Notes under the pieces: model-generated | What the model was told of the DNA's origin: nothing | Seen by the model: the letters and a program-made list of their open reading frames with translations, nothing else | Databases searched by the model: none | Origin: Algoriphagus aestuarii | Lineage (GTDB): Bacteria; Bacteroidota; Bacteroidia; Cytophagales; Cyclobacteriaceae | Length of the DNA stretch: 64,000 bases | Assembly: GCA_017051695.1 (NCBI GenBank) | Contig: JAFIDK010000004.1 | Coordinates: forward strand, 124,001-188,000 | Reading direction: 5' to 3' | Shown here: positions 8,486 to 17,125 of the stretch, piece by piece | Layout of the letters: the number at the start of each line of letters is the position of its first letter | How positions within the stretch are numbered: position 1 is the stretch's first letter | Position numbers and translations under genes: made by a program

Positions 8486-9771
8486 TCGAAAACGCTCATT
8501 TTCTTGGCATTGGAACGAATAACGTCATCCAACTCTGTGGCCAATGGCTTCAAATAAGAAAAATATTTTTGATTTTCATGGTCCAACTGATGCGGATCAA
8601 TCAAGTCTAACAAACCTAACATAGAGGAAAGTGGAGACCTCAAAATATGAGATGGTTTTAATGCCAACTCTTTAAGTTTTTGGTTTTCAAATTCAACTTT
8701 GAGCAGTCTATTTCCATAAGTTGAAATATCAATTACTTGAATGAAAGCTGCAATTATTTCTCCCAATTCATTATCCAAAGCTTTGATAGATATCTTCCAG
8801 TGTCCATAATCGTTTGGATGATATTTAAACCTGAATTCAAATTCCTCCTCCTGACCAGAATCCAAACAGGATTTAACTTTCTCCACAAACTCAGCAAAGA
8901 CAGAGTTTTTTACATCAAAATGGAACAAAGCACCTTCAGAGAAGGATCTGCCTTTCCAGAACTTAGAAAGCATTTTTCCAGACTTATTTTGTTGTAAAAC
9001 CCTCATTTCAGAATCCACAATCCATATTGAACCTGGAATAGCCCTCAGCAGATTTTCATCAAAGGGTTTAATGATAGTGGATGAACTATGTTTTTTCATT
9101 TTTGGCAATAAAAAAAGTTGAAACCCATTTTTAGTGGCCGATAATAAGCCTGAATATTCAAAATCGTCAGTTGTTGTCTTAAGTAAAAAGCAATGAGAGT
9201 GATGGATTTCTCCATATTTCTTCAAACTTTCTTCTAAGCCATTTCCTACAGGAATGAGTAAAGATTGAAATGGATTTCGTCCTTTTATTTTTTCAGGACT
9301 AACTCCTAACCATTTGCAAACATCTTCTTCTACTTCGATCACCTTGAGATCAAAATCAAGTTGGAGGCTTGAAAACTCCAAAAAACCTTTCAGACTGCTC
9401 CTAGAAATCATTTGATCCACCTCATTTAGGTTGAACCCTATCCCCACTACTCCGAGTAGATCCATATTGGAATCGGTAATCACCGAAAATTCAAAACAAA
9501 GATTAGACTTATTATCTTTCATGGATAATAGCAAATGCTGTTTTAATTGAGGAGATAAAAACAAATCATCCAAAGCATTGGAGAATTTTATTTTTGATTC
9601 TGAATTTAAAATGTCTTTAAAATCAAAACTCACAGGATCAACAATAGAATCATCAAAGATTCTATTTGTTTTCATGATACAACCTTCAACATCCAAGATC
9701 ACACAGTAAAAATGGTCAGAGTCCATTAATACCTCAGGTATGAGTCCATCTATTTTTTCTGCACTAATCAC
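8482..9771 (-). CDS. PAS-domain protein ending in a HisKA-like helical hairpin without an ATPase domain
   Basis: A 429-residue cytoplasmic protein with no membrane segment. It contains about three PAS-like modules: residues 15-125 starting at HFYCVILDVEGCIMKTN, about 140-230 with VEEDVCKWLGVSPEKIKGRNP, and about 240-355 with AIPGSIWIVDSEMRVLQQN. The last 60 residues form a helical pair with SHILRSPLSSMLGLLDLI, which matches the H-box of histidine-kinase dimerisation domains (HxxRSPL). The protein then ends at KKMSVFD with no N, G1 or G2 boxes. It therefore cannot phosphorylate itself. It may be phosphorylated in trans, dimerise with a kinase, or be a degenerate sensor. No response regulator lies nearby. 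Confidence 0.82.
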   Translation of the reverse strand: MISAEKIDGLIPEVLMDSDHFYCVILDVEGCIMKTNRIFDDSIVDPVSFDFKDILNSESKIKFSNALDDLFLSPQLKQHLLLSMKDNKSNLCFEFSVITDSNMDLLGVVGIGFNLNEVDQMISRSSLKGFLEFSSLQLDFDLKVIEVEEDVCKWLGVSPEKIKGRNPFQSLLIPVGNGLEESLKKYGEIHHSHCFLLKTTTDDFEYSGLLSATKNGFQLFLLPKMKKHSSSTIIKPFDENLLRAIPGSIWIVDSEMRVLQQNKSGKMLSKFWKGRSFSEGALFHFDVKNSVFAEFVEKVKSCLDSGQEEEFEFRFKYHPNDYGHWKISIKALDNELGEIIAAFIQVIDISTYGNRLLKVEFENQKLKELALKPSHILRSPLSSMLGLLDLIDPHQLDHENQKYFSYLKPLATELDDVIRSNAKKMSVFD

Positions 9772-9933
9772 GTTTGAAAGAAGTGGTAGGTGATAACTTC
9801 CTTAAAATTGGATTCGAATATTGATAAAAATATTCAATAAAAAAAAGGCATGTTTTTAGAATTAAATACTTGAAAAACAGATATATCCAACGATTATTCT
9901 TTAAAAAACATTAAAAAGTAAATAGGCAAATAA

Positions 9934-9963
9934 AAAATGCTTTTCGTCCCTGAAAAGCATTTT
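9934..9963 (-). terminator. Terminator of the small unknown gene at 9994-10245
   Basis: A perfect 12-bp stem (9934-9945 with 9952-9963) and six-base loop GTCCCT. Read on the minus strand, it is followed by a T run. It lies 30 bases beyond the stop of the 83-residue gene. Confidence 0.75.
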
Positions 9964-9993
9964 GAAAATAAATTGAAATATTTTTAGATAAGA

Positions 9994-10245
9994 TTAATTA
10001 ACTAAATCATTTTGCTGAAAATCAAAGTATTCGATTTCTTTTACCATTAGGATCAAAGCATTCGCGAATTCCTGTTTGCAAGCACAAACTTGATAGGGAA
10101 ACTCAGAATTTTGTGAAAAACCAATTTGAAGTGAGCCGAAAAATCTTTCCAATTCCTCTTTTGAGTTTGTTTTGATTCTGACAAAATCGGACTTTGGTTG
10201 ATTCCTTTCAATCAAAAAATTACACTTATTCGTCTGTATGAGCAT
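9994..10245 (-). CDS. Small hypothetical protein (83 aa)
   Basis: I do not recognise the family. The product has no signal peptide or membrane segment. It has a mixed alpha/beta pattern, with KSDFVRIKTNSKEELERFFGSL followed by a CACKQEF motif and a helix FANALILMVKEIEYF (given in parts). Reality of the gene is supported by its own terminator and by a -7 box TAAATTTG (on the minus strand, 10265-10272) at suitable distance. A hairpin-like AAAAATACCC...GGGTA motif lies further upstream and resembles one near the gene at 57776-58429. Confidence 0.7.
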   Translation of the reverse strand: MLIQTNKCNFLIERNQPKSDFVRIKTNSKEELERFFGSLQIGFSQNSEFPYQVCACKQEFANALILMVKEIEYFDFQQNDLVN

Positions 10246-10264
10246 ATTAGTAAATTGTTAAAGA

Positions 10265-10272
10265 CCAAATTT
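10265..10272 (-). promoter_or_regulatory. Candidate -7 box for the 83-aa gene
   Basis: Read on the minus strand the bases are TAAATTTG, an exact match to TAnnTTTG, 20 bases before the start codon. A -33 TTG at the usual distance is not evident. The palindromic motif at 10291-10317 occupies the position where an activator would bind. Confidence 0.45.
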
Positions 10273-10290
10273 AAAAAACCATTTTTCAAA

Positions 10291-10317
10291 AAAAATACCC
10301 TGTACTGGGTAATTTTT
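10291..10317. promoter_or_regulatory. Palindromic motif AAAAATACCC-6-GGGTAATTTTT
   Basis: An inverted repeat with TACCC and GGGTA arms around TGTACT, embedded in A and T tracts. It begins 46 bases upstream of the 83-residue gene. A near copy (AAAAATACCC-TACATT-GGGTATTTTT) is at 58480-58505. It could be an operator or a small hairpin, and the sequence alone does not decide. Confidence 0.4.
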
Positions 10318-10411
10318 AAAAATCAGCATCAATTGTCATAAAATTATTTCTTTTGATAGTCAGTATTTTATCGAAAAAGTAAATTAGAATCGATTTCTAT
10401 CTCATTTATCC

Positions 10412-10443
10412 TTGCTATAATCTTATCATTTGATTTATATTTG
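10412..10443 (+). promoter_or_regulatory. Promoter of the tRNA-Ser gene
   Basis: A TTG at 10412-10414 and TATATTTG at 10436-10443 are separated by 21 bases. This is a good match to the Bacteroidota vegetative promoter (TTG, 19-21 bases, TAnnTTTG). The transcript would start about 55 bases before the mature tRNA. Confidence 0.65.
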
Positions 10444-10503
10444 CAACGCCTTAGGAGAAGGAAGGATATTTATATACCTACCGAATCAATTGAAAGGTGA
10501 CAG

Positions 10504-10595
10504 AGAGAGTTGGGTGAGTGGCTTAAACCAGCAGTTTGCTAAACTGTCGTACGGGTCAAACCGTACCGGGGGTTCGAATCCCCCACTCTCTGCCA
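10504..10595 (+). tRNA. tRNA-Ser (anticodon GCU)
   Basis: A complete cloverleaf can be folded by eye. The acceptor stem is AGAGAGT/ACTCTCT (10504-10510 with 10585-10591). A D arm is closed by GGT/ACC. The anticodon stem is GCAGT/ACTGT around loop TTGCTAA with anticodon GCT. The long variable arm GTACGG/CCGTAC is characteristic of class II tRNAs such as Ser. The T arm is GGGGG-TTCGAAT-CCCCC. The discriminator is G and the 3' CCA is encoded. It reads AGC/AGU serine codons. It has its own promoter upstream and a terminator directly after. Confidence 0.97.
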
Positions 10596-10599
10596 AAAC

Positions 10600-10641
10600 A
10601 AACCCTAACACAGTTAAAACCAACTAGTTAGGGTTTATTTT
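10600..10641 (+). terminator. Terminator of the tRNA-Ser transcript
   Basis: A perfect 10-bp stem AAACCCTAAC/GTTAGGGTTT (10600-10609 with 10627-10636), a 17-base loop and a following T-rich run. It starts five bases after the encoded CCA. Confidence 0.85.
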
Positions 10642-10797
10642 TTACTATCTATAGCCAAATTAATTTCGATTTTTTTAAGTTGGTTTACTTTTTCAAGATT
10701 CAGATGTAATCTTATCAACATTTCAAAAATCTACTTTAAAAATGATAGTTGATGTAAAAGTATAATCGGTGAATGATGAGAAACCAAAAATCAGCTT

Positions 10798-12108
10798 TTA
10801 ATATGAATGGATTGAAGAAATATCCACTTCATACATCTGACGCAAGCCATCTTCATGGGTTGAATCGAAGTAAACTTTTGTTCCAGAGGGATTACATCTC
10901 GGATGAAGATCACACCTCCATTCCCCGCTGAATTCCTTTGGCTCATAGAAATGTCCCAAAACAACTTTACGCTTGGTAGGTACATGATAAAGATATAATT
11001 CCTGTAGTCGCTCTTTCCCTTGGGGATAAGTGTCATTTAATATCCATTCATTATCCGTATTGGGCACATAGGTATTATGCCCGTTCAGCGTCATAGACTC
11101 TTCACCTACTATTTTGTATTTCTTACTCTTATCCTGAAAAAGGTAAAATGCTTTTTGATAATTGTCTTCTGGCTCTGCCCAGGCACATAAAGCTTCATTC
11201 CCATCCCAAATAAAATGAGAAAATTGACCGGAATCGTTGAGCGCATAAAGTTCACTTCCATCCGTGTTGACCGTGATCGCCCGGGTCACATACAAATCAT
11301 CTCCTTGCAAATCCCGCCCAGTTTCCTTCCGGAATTCTTCAGGACTGGGATAAGGACGGGAACGATTTAAAAAGACCATTCTATCTCCAGCCGGATTGAC
11401 TAGTAAATGGTTAATCCAATGATAATTTTCGGCCACAGAACCTAAAGGACTATCCAACTTGGCCAAGTCAGCATAGGACAAAATCAGCTCACTTGCCCCA
11501 CTTTTCAAATCGATGCGGTAAATCCCAGTATCCTCAGGAGCCTTTTCAGGCACGTTTTTATCTTCCGTCGCATAGCCATATCCTGGACGGAAAAATTGCA
11601 ATCTCCCAAAATCAATCCCAAATCCATATCGCCCGTCTGGGCTTAGCGTGTAAATAGGCTTTGGAAGAATGCGCTGGGAATTGCTGCGTATGTTATGAAT
11701 CACACTGACAAACTTTCCCTCCACCCTCGAATTCCAAATGACCTCCGCACTACTTCCAGGCAACCATTGAAGCATACAGCCCTGCTGCCAACCCCATGCC
11801 GTTGTTTCTCCGAGTGGAGTCCAAAGCTTGTTGTTTTCCAAATCAATCAGGCCAACAGTCAGTTTATCTTCAATCGTAGGAGATCGGAAAAATAGATCTA
11901 CTTGATTTCCTAGTACATACCTGCCAGTAGGATCCACCTGGCGCTTATCGTAGTACCCAAACCAGTGTTGCTTTGGGCCATTGGTAAGTTTAGTGAGAGG
12001 AAACTCTTTTTCAGGTATAAATGAGGCCAAGCCAGAAAGTTGGACAGGACTAAGCAACAGGGCGCCGGCAACTTTGGCGGAATCAAGGACAAAATCTCTT
12101 CTTTTCAT
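10798..12108 (-). CDS. Exported TolB/WD40-type beta-propeller protein, function unknown
   Basis: A 436-residue protein with a twin-arginine-like N terminus (MKRRDFVLDSAKVAGALLL), so exported. The mature part is a TolB-like propeller: HWFGYYDKRQVDPTGRYVLGN, WGWQQGCMLQWLPGSS, YTLSPDGRYGFGIDF, NHLLVNPAGDRMVFLNRSRP, GHNTYVPNTDNEWILNDTYP and CDLHPRCNPSGTKVYFDSTH, each given in short form. The YYDK and NRSRP/HP-CNPSG signatures recall oligogalacturonate-lyase-like propellers and uncharacterised proteins of Planctomycetes/Bacteroidota sugar loci. Lyase activity is not established. It is the last gene of the long minus-strand sugar operon, 90 bases after the preceding gene. Confidence 0.82.
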   Translation of the reverse strand: MKRRDFVLDSAKVAGALLLSPVQLSGLASFIPEKEFPLTKLTNGPKQHWFGYYDKRQVDPTGRYVLGNQVDLFFRSPTIEDKLTVGLIDLENNKLWTPLGETTAWGWQQGCMLQWLPGSSAEVIWNSRVEGKFVSVIHNIRSNSQRILPKPIYTLSPDGRYGFGIDFGRLQFFRPGYGYATEDKNVPEKAPEDTGIYRIDLKSGASELILSYADLAKLDSPLGSVAENYHWINHLLVNPAGDRMVFLNRSRPYPSPEEFRKETGRDLQGDDLYVTRAITVNTDGSELYALNDSGQFSHFIWDGNEALCAWAEPEDNYQKAFYLFQDKSKKYKIVGEESMTLNGHNTYVPNTDNEWILNDTYPQGKERLQELYLYHVPTKRKVVLGHFYEPKEFSGEWRCDLHPRCNPSGTKVYFDSTHEDGLRQMYEVDISSIHSY

Positions 12109-12198
12109 AGTCTATTAAATTTTATAACTATCATAGCTCACATAAAACAATAAGTTAGTCACTAATCCTTAACAACCTTTCTACCAAGGTGATAAACA

Positions 12199-13230
12199 CT
12201 ATTTTTTCAACTCCAGGTAGAATTCCATGGTTCGGTAGGTGTCCACATCCGGATAGCCATCTGTGGTCGGTTTAAGAGTTTCAAAATGGTTTGACGGAAA
12301 AAGCGATTCACTGACCAGCTTACGGTATTGCTTTTGATCTGTTGGAGGTTGGGAGTTTTGGATCATCGTGGGTGGTACACTTCCATCTCCTTCCCTCCGT
12401 ATTCCCCATTTTACCAAGCCATTTTCATCCCGCACAAATTCAGCTTTCTCCTTTTGGTGTACCTCCGTACTGATGGACCAAGCGATTCCCCTATCCTTCC
12501 CGGGCTCAGCAAATCCTACCATAAAAGCATACCGCTTACCAGCCTCTAGCACCAGCTCTGAATTTCCCTGAAAATCAAATCGAATGTACCTGAGGTGTCC
12601 ATCCTGCTCTCCCGAAAGCTTTCCTTCCCGCTTATATTCCGGATGGGTGGTCACTGGCATTTCAGGCAAAACTCCGCCTGAAGCTCTATGTAGAAACACA
12701 TATTCATCTCCTTCTATAAAGTCATCGCAGCGATTAAATTGATGATCAAAACCATGAGTAGCCAAATCTCCTTTACTGGTTCCATTTTCATTGATCCTCA
12801 GTTCTTGCCCCTTTTTGGTTTTTACTTCGAAAAAGACCACATACATTTCTGCATTCGGGGCTCCTGCCATCATGGCGTTTTCTCCTTTGGAAGTTCGTAA
12901 AACCAAGGCATCAAGCTGAACATTCTCACCTTCCGGCACATTGAAAACCTGTCCCATATCCCTGTTTCGTTGAAAATAACCAAATCCGTTACTATCCGGA
13001 CTTCCCTTCCAAACCAATGATGCTTCCGCTTCATTTCGGATGCTCGTATTGCCATGATTGACAAGCTCTGTAGGAATATGGAAATACAATCCTGGCTTCA
13101 ATTTTTGCTCTTTCCATGCGTAGTTTTTACCCAGATCAGAGATGATCAGCTGACTCTGGGAGTATGCGGGTATTTCTAACAAAGAAGCTACTATCACAAT
13201 AAGTAGACTGGCCAAATAATTTAATCTCAT
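12199..13230 (-). CDS. Exported protein of unknown function in the sugar operon
   Basis: A 343-residue protein with a clear Sec signal peptide (YLASLLIVIVASLLEIPAYSQS, cleavage probably after AYS). The mature region is predicted beta-rich, with FGYFQRNRDMGQVFNVPEGENVQLDALVLRT-like strands resembling a jelly-roll carbohydrate-binding fold. I do not recognise a named family and see no catalytic signature. It lies between the exported Gfo/Idh/MocA protein and the exported propeller, with gaps of 79 and 90 bases and no terminator, so it is probably co-transcribed. The last three genes of the operon are all exported. A role in handling the polysaccharide or glycoside outside the cytoplasm is an inference from location only. 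Confidence 0.8.
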   Translation of the reverse strand: MRLNYLASLLIVIVASLLEIPAYSQSQLIISDLGKNYAWKEQKLKPGLYFHIPTELVNHGNTSIRNEAEASLVWKGSPDSNGFGYFQRNRDMGQVFNVPEGENVQLDALVLRTSKGENAMMAGAPNAEMYVVFFEVKTKKGQELRINENGTSKGDLATHGFDHQFNRCDDFIEGDEYVFLHRASGGVLPEMPVTTHPEYKREGKLSGEQDGHLRYIRFDFQGNSELVLEAGKRYAFMVGFAEPGKDRGIAWSISTEVHQKEKAEFVRDENGLVKWGIRREGDGSVPPTMIQNSQPPTDQKQYRKLVSESLFPSNHFETLKPTTDGYPDVDTYRTMEFYLELKK

Positions 13231-13309
13231 TGCTTTCTTTTTTTTAATCCTTGATTGATTAGTTCTAATCGTTTCTTCAAGACTACTTGTTCAAAGTGTT
13301 TTCAATCTA

Positions 13310-14698
13310 CTACACCAATTTCATCTCCACAGGGTCCCAAAGAATTGGTTTCTCCTGCGCTATACTCAGATTACAGGCTAAGGAAGGAGCTGCAGCTCTG
13401 AGTCCAAAAGTGGCATCTTCCAAAATCGGTGAACCAGTTCTGACTCCGTTGAAAAAGGTGATCATGTGATCAACCCGATCATCATATCCTTGTGGCGCTT
13501 CGAATTTTATAGGTTCATTCCTGTTGAAACCTCCACCATTTTCACTTCCATATTTATCTACATACCATTTCTTGAAATCCTTCTTTTCTTCAGCAGAAAA
13601 ACTGGTAAAGGAATCGTATCCTCCAAAACCCGGTGCCGGATCACGCTTGAGCGTTTGAACAGTATAGTCATTCCAGCCAATTGTAATTACACCATTCGTC
13701 CCCACCAGCTTAAGCCCAAACTCTCCTTTTCCTTCTCCATCGCAAAGGTTGACGCGGGTAGTCACTTGAAAAGAATCATGCTGGTCGGTCTTTGGATAGG
13801 TCATGAGCGCATTGATCACATCATAAGCATCCCTTCCATCCTTCCAATATTTCAAATCTCCGGCACTGAATATTTTATTTGGCCCCTTGGAATCTGTAAT
13901 CGCATGAACTGTAGTCAGCAAATGAACGATCAAATCCCCTGCCGCACCTGTGCCATAGTCACTGTAATTTCTCCAGCGGAAAAAACGGGTGGCATCAAAA
14001 GGAATTTTTGGTGCGTAACCTAAGAAAGTATCAAAATCAACGGTCTCAGGGCTGGCATCTGTTGGAATGGAATAGTTCCAAGCTCCCATAGCCGTAGTAC
14101 GATCGCAATAGGCGGACACAAAAGTCAAATCTCCGATTACTCCGGATTGCAGGACTTTTTTGGCTTCCAAAACAGCCACGGAGGATGCCCGCTGACTGCC
14201 TACCTGTAAGACTTTCCCGGTTGCTTTCTGCGCATCGATAATTGCCTGCCCATCCTCTATTCGTTGCACCATCGGCTTTTCACAATACACATGTTTGCCG
14301 GCCTTCATCGCATCTATCGCAATCCGCTGATGCCAGTGATCCGGCGTACAGACCAGCACTGCATCAATGTCCGGTCTGGCAATAACCTCTCGATAGTCCC
14401 TGGTAGTGAAAAGATCTTTTCCCCACTTTTCCTTTGCATAGTCCAACCTTCCGGTGTACAGATCACAAGCGGCTACCAGCTCCACCCCACCTATAGTCAA
14501 AGCCGCATCGGTATCATAATGCCCGATAATCCCCGCTCCGATAAGTCCAATTCGGATTTTATCATTCGCCTGGGATTTAATATCGGATTGCAAAAGGAAG
14601 GTTTTGGCTGAAGCCGAACTCGCAAGACTGGTTCCAACCGAGGCCAAAGCAAGACTTCCTCCTGCTTTTTTGAGAAATTCTCTGCGTTGATTTTTCAT
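13310..14698 (-). CDS. Exported Gfo/Idh/MocA family oxidoreductase
   Basis: A 462-residue NAD(P)-dependent sugar oxidoreductase with a Tat-like leader (MKNQRREFLKKAGGSLALAS). The Rossmann domain starts at IRIGLIGAGIIGHYD, and the family signature is intact: AACD, ARPDIDAVLVCTPDHWH, AGKHVYCEKPM with the EKP lysine, and a C-terminal domain with FRWRNYSDYGTGAAGD. The long form with an N-terminal signal and the WRN-YGTGAAGD segment is typical of Bacteroidota and Planctomycetes proteins (glycosidase-type or oxidoreductase GH109 relatives). Some of these use NAD to oxidise C3 transiently during glycoside cleavage. Oxidoreductase, retaining glycosidase or dehydratase activity cannot be separated by sequence alone. 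Confidence 0.9.
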   Translation of the reverse strand: MKNQRREFLKKAGGSLALASVGTSLASSASAKTFLLQSDIKSQANDKIRIGLIGAGIIGHYDTDAALTIGGVELVAACDLYTGRLDYAKEKWGKDLFTTRDYREVIARPDIDAVLVCTPDHWHQRIAIDAMKAGKHVYCEKPMVQRIEDGQAIIDAQKATGKVLQVGSQRASSVAVLEAKKVLQSGVIGDLTFVSAYCDRTTAMGAWNYSIPTDASPETVDFDTFLGYAPKIPFDATRFFRWRNYSDYGTGAAGDLIVHLLTTVHAITDSKGPNKIFSAGDLKYWKDGRDAYDVINALMTYPKTDQHDSFQVTTRVNLCDGEGKGEFGLKLVGTNGVITIGWNDYTVQTLKRDPAPGFGGYDSFTSFSAEEKKDFKKWYVDKYGSENGGGFNRNEPIKFEAPQGYDDRVDHMITFFNGVRTGSPILEDATFGLRAAAPSLACNLSIAQEKPILWDPVEMKLV

Positions 14699-14774
14699 GG
14701 TTATTGGGTTTAAGAGTTAGATATTTTTTAAATGATTTCTCAATTATTCTGATAGCCTTTTGGAAAGACAATCT

Positions 14775-15731
14775 TTATTTGAAAAAGGAAAACAAGCGTT
14801 TTGGAGTACTTAGGAATAGGTTTTCCAAGTACTTTTCCATTCCTCTTTCCTTCAGAAAAGCGGGAATCGTTTCGATTAGGTAAACTAATCCCGGTCCTCC
14901 TCCATAGCTTTTCCAATACGCATTTTTCGCCATATCCATTCCCAGTGTTATCTGATCCGGGTAGTCTGGAAGCAAATTTTCCAACAGGATCAAGGTATGG
15001 TTAGGCTCTTCCTTTTTCCAGCGAAAAGCAGAATCGTACTCCACGTTTACACCCACATCCAGCACAGCCCGGTTGTAGGCAATGTCTTTTGCCCGATCCA
15101 CGTGGGACAAGACCACATGCTCCAGCTTGGCTCCCAGCTTTTCAAAAAACTTGGCCTGTTCCAGTGCCTGTCGGCCAAAATTGGTATGGGTCAAAATCGG
15201 CGCACCTGTCTCCAAATGGGCATTGACCACCGCTCTGAATATCTTCTCCTGATGGGAAGAAAATGCTTCATCCCCTGTTGCCAACTTAATCAGGCCAGCT
15301 CGAAGGGAGGTTCGGTTTACAATAGGTCCTGAATAGTCGAACTGATCAATCCCTTCCTGAATATCCGCGATAAACAAATCTGTCAATTGATCCTCTGAGT
15401 AGGAATACCTCCAATGCGTTTCAGGATAATAGATTTCGAGGTGAATCCCCGTTGGCGCAATGATATTGACACTGCTTTTCTGACTGACTTCAGCGAGCTT
15501 TAATGGATTTCTCCCACAATTCGAAGGCATGGTATCTACCACCGTTCTTCCACCCATCGAATAAAACTCCTTCAATTCGGAGCTGATCTTTGCTACGTCA
15601 TTGAGCAAGAATTCTGGATGAGAGGCTGTAGGGTAACTGTCCTCGATCACTATATGCTCATGAGAATAGGTGAACCCCATCTCATCGGAATCCACATCAC
15701 CTAAAACGCTTCTGAAGAATGGCTTTTTCAT
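14775..15731 (-). CDS. Phosphotriesterase-family metal-dependent hydrolase (probable sugar lactonase)
   Basis: A 318-residue amidohydrolase-superfamily barrel without a signal peptide. All ligands of the binuclear metal site are visible: HEH at His24/His26, the carboxylated Lys149 in AGLIKLATG, His182 in THTNFG, His210 in LSHVDR and Asp266 in LGMDMAK. In sugar loci, PTE-family proteins commonly hydrolyse lactones made by dehydrogenases, and here the gene follows the FAD oxidoreductase (24-base gap) within an operon containing several dehydrogenases. Lactonase activity on an oxidised sugar is therefore the favoured inference. Phosphotriesterase activity proper is unlikely. Its neighbour downstream is the exported Gfo/Idh/MocA gene after 76 bases. 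Confidence 0.85.
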   Translation of the reverse strand: MKKPFFRSVLGDVDSDEMGFTYSHEHIVIEDSYPTASHPEFLLNDVAKISSELKEFYSMGGRTVVDTMPSNCGRNPLKLAEVSQKSSVNIIAPTGIHLEIYYPETHWRYSYSEDQLTDLFIADIQEGIDQFDYSGPIVNRTSLRAGLIKLATGDEAFSSHQEKIFRAVVNAHLETGAPILTHTNFGRQALEQAKFFEKLGAKLEHVVLSHVDRAKDIAYNRAVLDVGVNVEYDSAFRWKKEEPNHTLILLENLLPDYPDQITLGMDMAKNAYWKSYGGGPGLVYLIETIPAFLKERGMEKYLENLFLSTPKRLFSFFK

Positions 15732-15755
15732 AGGATTATCGTTTCATGCTCGATT

Positions 15756-17123
15756 TCATAGTTTCAAATTGTTTGACCAACCGTTTCTGGAAGTATCGGC
15801 GACTTGAGTCGGTAGTTCCAGAATTGCTCCCCTACCAAGCAGGTTTGATTGTAGTTCACCGATAGCTATTCCTTTTGCGTCGCAGTCTTTTTCGAGCGAC
15901 TGAACTGCAGCAAAACCCGCCGCCTGCCCCATGCTCATCGTTTGGGCCATGGATCTACAGGAAGCATGTGCATCATGAGTAGCTGAGAAACAACGACCCA
16001 CCACCCAGGTATTCATACTCTCTTTGGGGATCAACGTCCGGTAGGGAACACCATAAGATCCCCCGGCAGGTACATACTGCCAATACGTTTCTGAGCTTCC
16101 ATCGGCTCCTTTTCTATGATCTTCGATCGGTGCTCCGCAAAGGAAAACCTGGTCCTCAAACTGCTTTGCTTCCATGCAATCCTCCTTGGTCAATCGATAT
16201 TCCCCAAAAACACGTCTAGTCTCTCTCACCCCGATTTGATGGGAAAGACCAATGATTTTGGAGTATTCATAACCCGGAACTTCTGCTCTGAAAAAATCCT
16301 CAAATAAAAAGGATTGCCTACGTCCTTCGATCTCAGCTTTTGTAATTCCCTCTGGGTCCAAGGGATCAAAATCCACGACTTTTACCGCCACTGTAGAAAT
16401 GCACTTCGGCTGACACATTTCATGCGATGATCCTTCCTTTCTCGGTAAGGGATGTGTTCCTGAGTCGTAGGCTTCACCCATTTTTGTTTTCAGCATCTTT
16501 TTCCCTCCTGCAGCCTCAAATGCCTCCAAGTCCACATTGGACATGCGAAAAGTCGTGGTCATACTTTGGGCAGGCTCAAGTTCACCGGCCTTTTCATAAG
16601 GCAAACCTGCCCAGTAGCAATAATCCGCATCCCCTGAGGCGTCGATCACCCGCTTTGCGGTAATGGTAAAGAATCCTACGCCCTTGTGGAAAAACACACA
16701 GACTGATAGTTCACCGGTCTTTTCTACACTGACCAAGGTGGAGTGAAATAATAACTCAACGCCATTATTTACCAGCAGCCTATCCCAGATTTCCTTGAGC
16801 TTTTCTGGATTGTAATTCACTCCGGTACCTGCGCCATAGGTATTTGGGCGAAGGAAAATATCCCCGCTTTTATTCAACTCATTCACCACCCAATCCGGAA
16901 TACCACCCACAATTTTTTTGGGGCTTTCCGAAGGAGTGAAAAAACCATAGAAGGTGTCCAGCATTTGGGTAGATGTGCCTCCGGCAAAGCCGTAACGTTC
17001 TACCAGCGTCACCTTGAATTTACCCTGAGCAGCTGCTATGGCTGCAACCGAACCAGCACTCCCACTACCGATCACGAGGATATCCGTTTGGTATTTTCTA
17101 GAAATTGATGCGGAAAATTCCAT
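15756..17123 (-). CDS. FAD-dependent oxidoreductase (FAD_oxidored, PF12831-like)
   Basis: A 455-residue cytoplasmic flavoprotein. The dinucleotide-binding motif DILVIGSGSAGSVAAIAAA is followed by VTLVERYGFAGGTSTQMLDTF (motif in two parts), the arrangement of PF12831 proteins. A second FAD signature is AKRVIDASGDADYCYWAGLP. SHQIGVRETRRVFGEY and VPAGGSYGVPYRTLIPK complete the family pattern, and WVVGRCFSATHDAHASCRSM is the C-terminal FAD contact. Such proteins accompany sugar-acid and glycoside catabolic genes in Bacteroidota and Planctomycetes, but the substrate is usually unknown. It begins two bases after the SIS gene stop, indicating tight co-translation, and precedes the PTE gene by 24 bases. 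Confidence 0.88.
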   Translation of the reverse strand: MEFSASISRKYQTDILVIGSGSAGSVAAIAAAQGKFKVTLVERYGFAGGTSTQMLDTFYGFFTPSESPKKIVGGIPDWVVNELNKSGDIFLRPNTYGAGTGVNYNPEKLKEIWDRLLVNNGVELLFHSTLVSVEKTGELSVCVFFHKGVGFFTITAKRVIDASGDADYCYWAGLPYEKAGELEPAQSMTTTFRMSNVDLEAFEAAGGKKMLKTKMGEAYDSGTHPLPRKEGSSHEMCQPKCISTVAVKVVDFDPLDPEGITKAEIEGRRQSFLFEDFFRAEVPGYEYSKIIGLSHQIGVRETRRVFGEYRLTKEDCMEAKQFEDQVFLCGAPIEDHRKGADGSSETYWQYVPAGGSYGVPYRTLIPKESMNTWVVGRCFSATHDAHASCRSMAQTMSMGQAAGFAAVQSLEKDCDAKGIAIGELQSNLLGRGAILELPTQVADTSRNGWSNNLKL

Positions 17124-17125
17124 GG

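Noticed and set aside
10430-10627. 65-residue frame covering the tRNA
   Set aside because: It overlaps the complete tRNA-Ser gene, its promoter and terminator, and has low-complexity translation.
13466-14023. 185-residue plus-strand frame opposite the Gfo/Idh/MocA gene
   Set aside because: It is the mirror of an annotated enzyme with intact motifs, and shows no start signal or family features.
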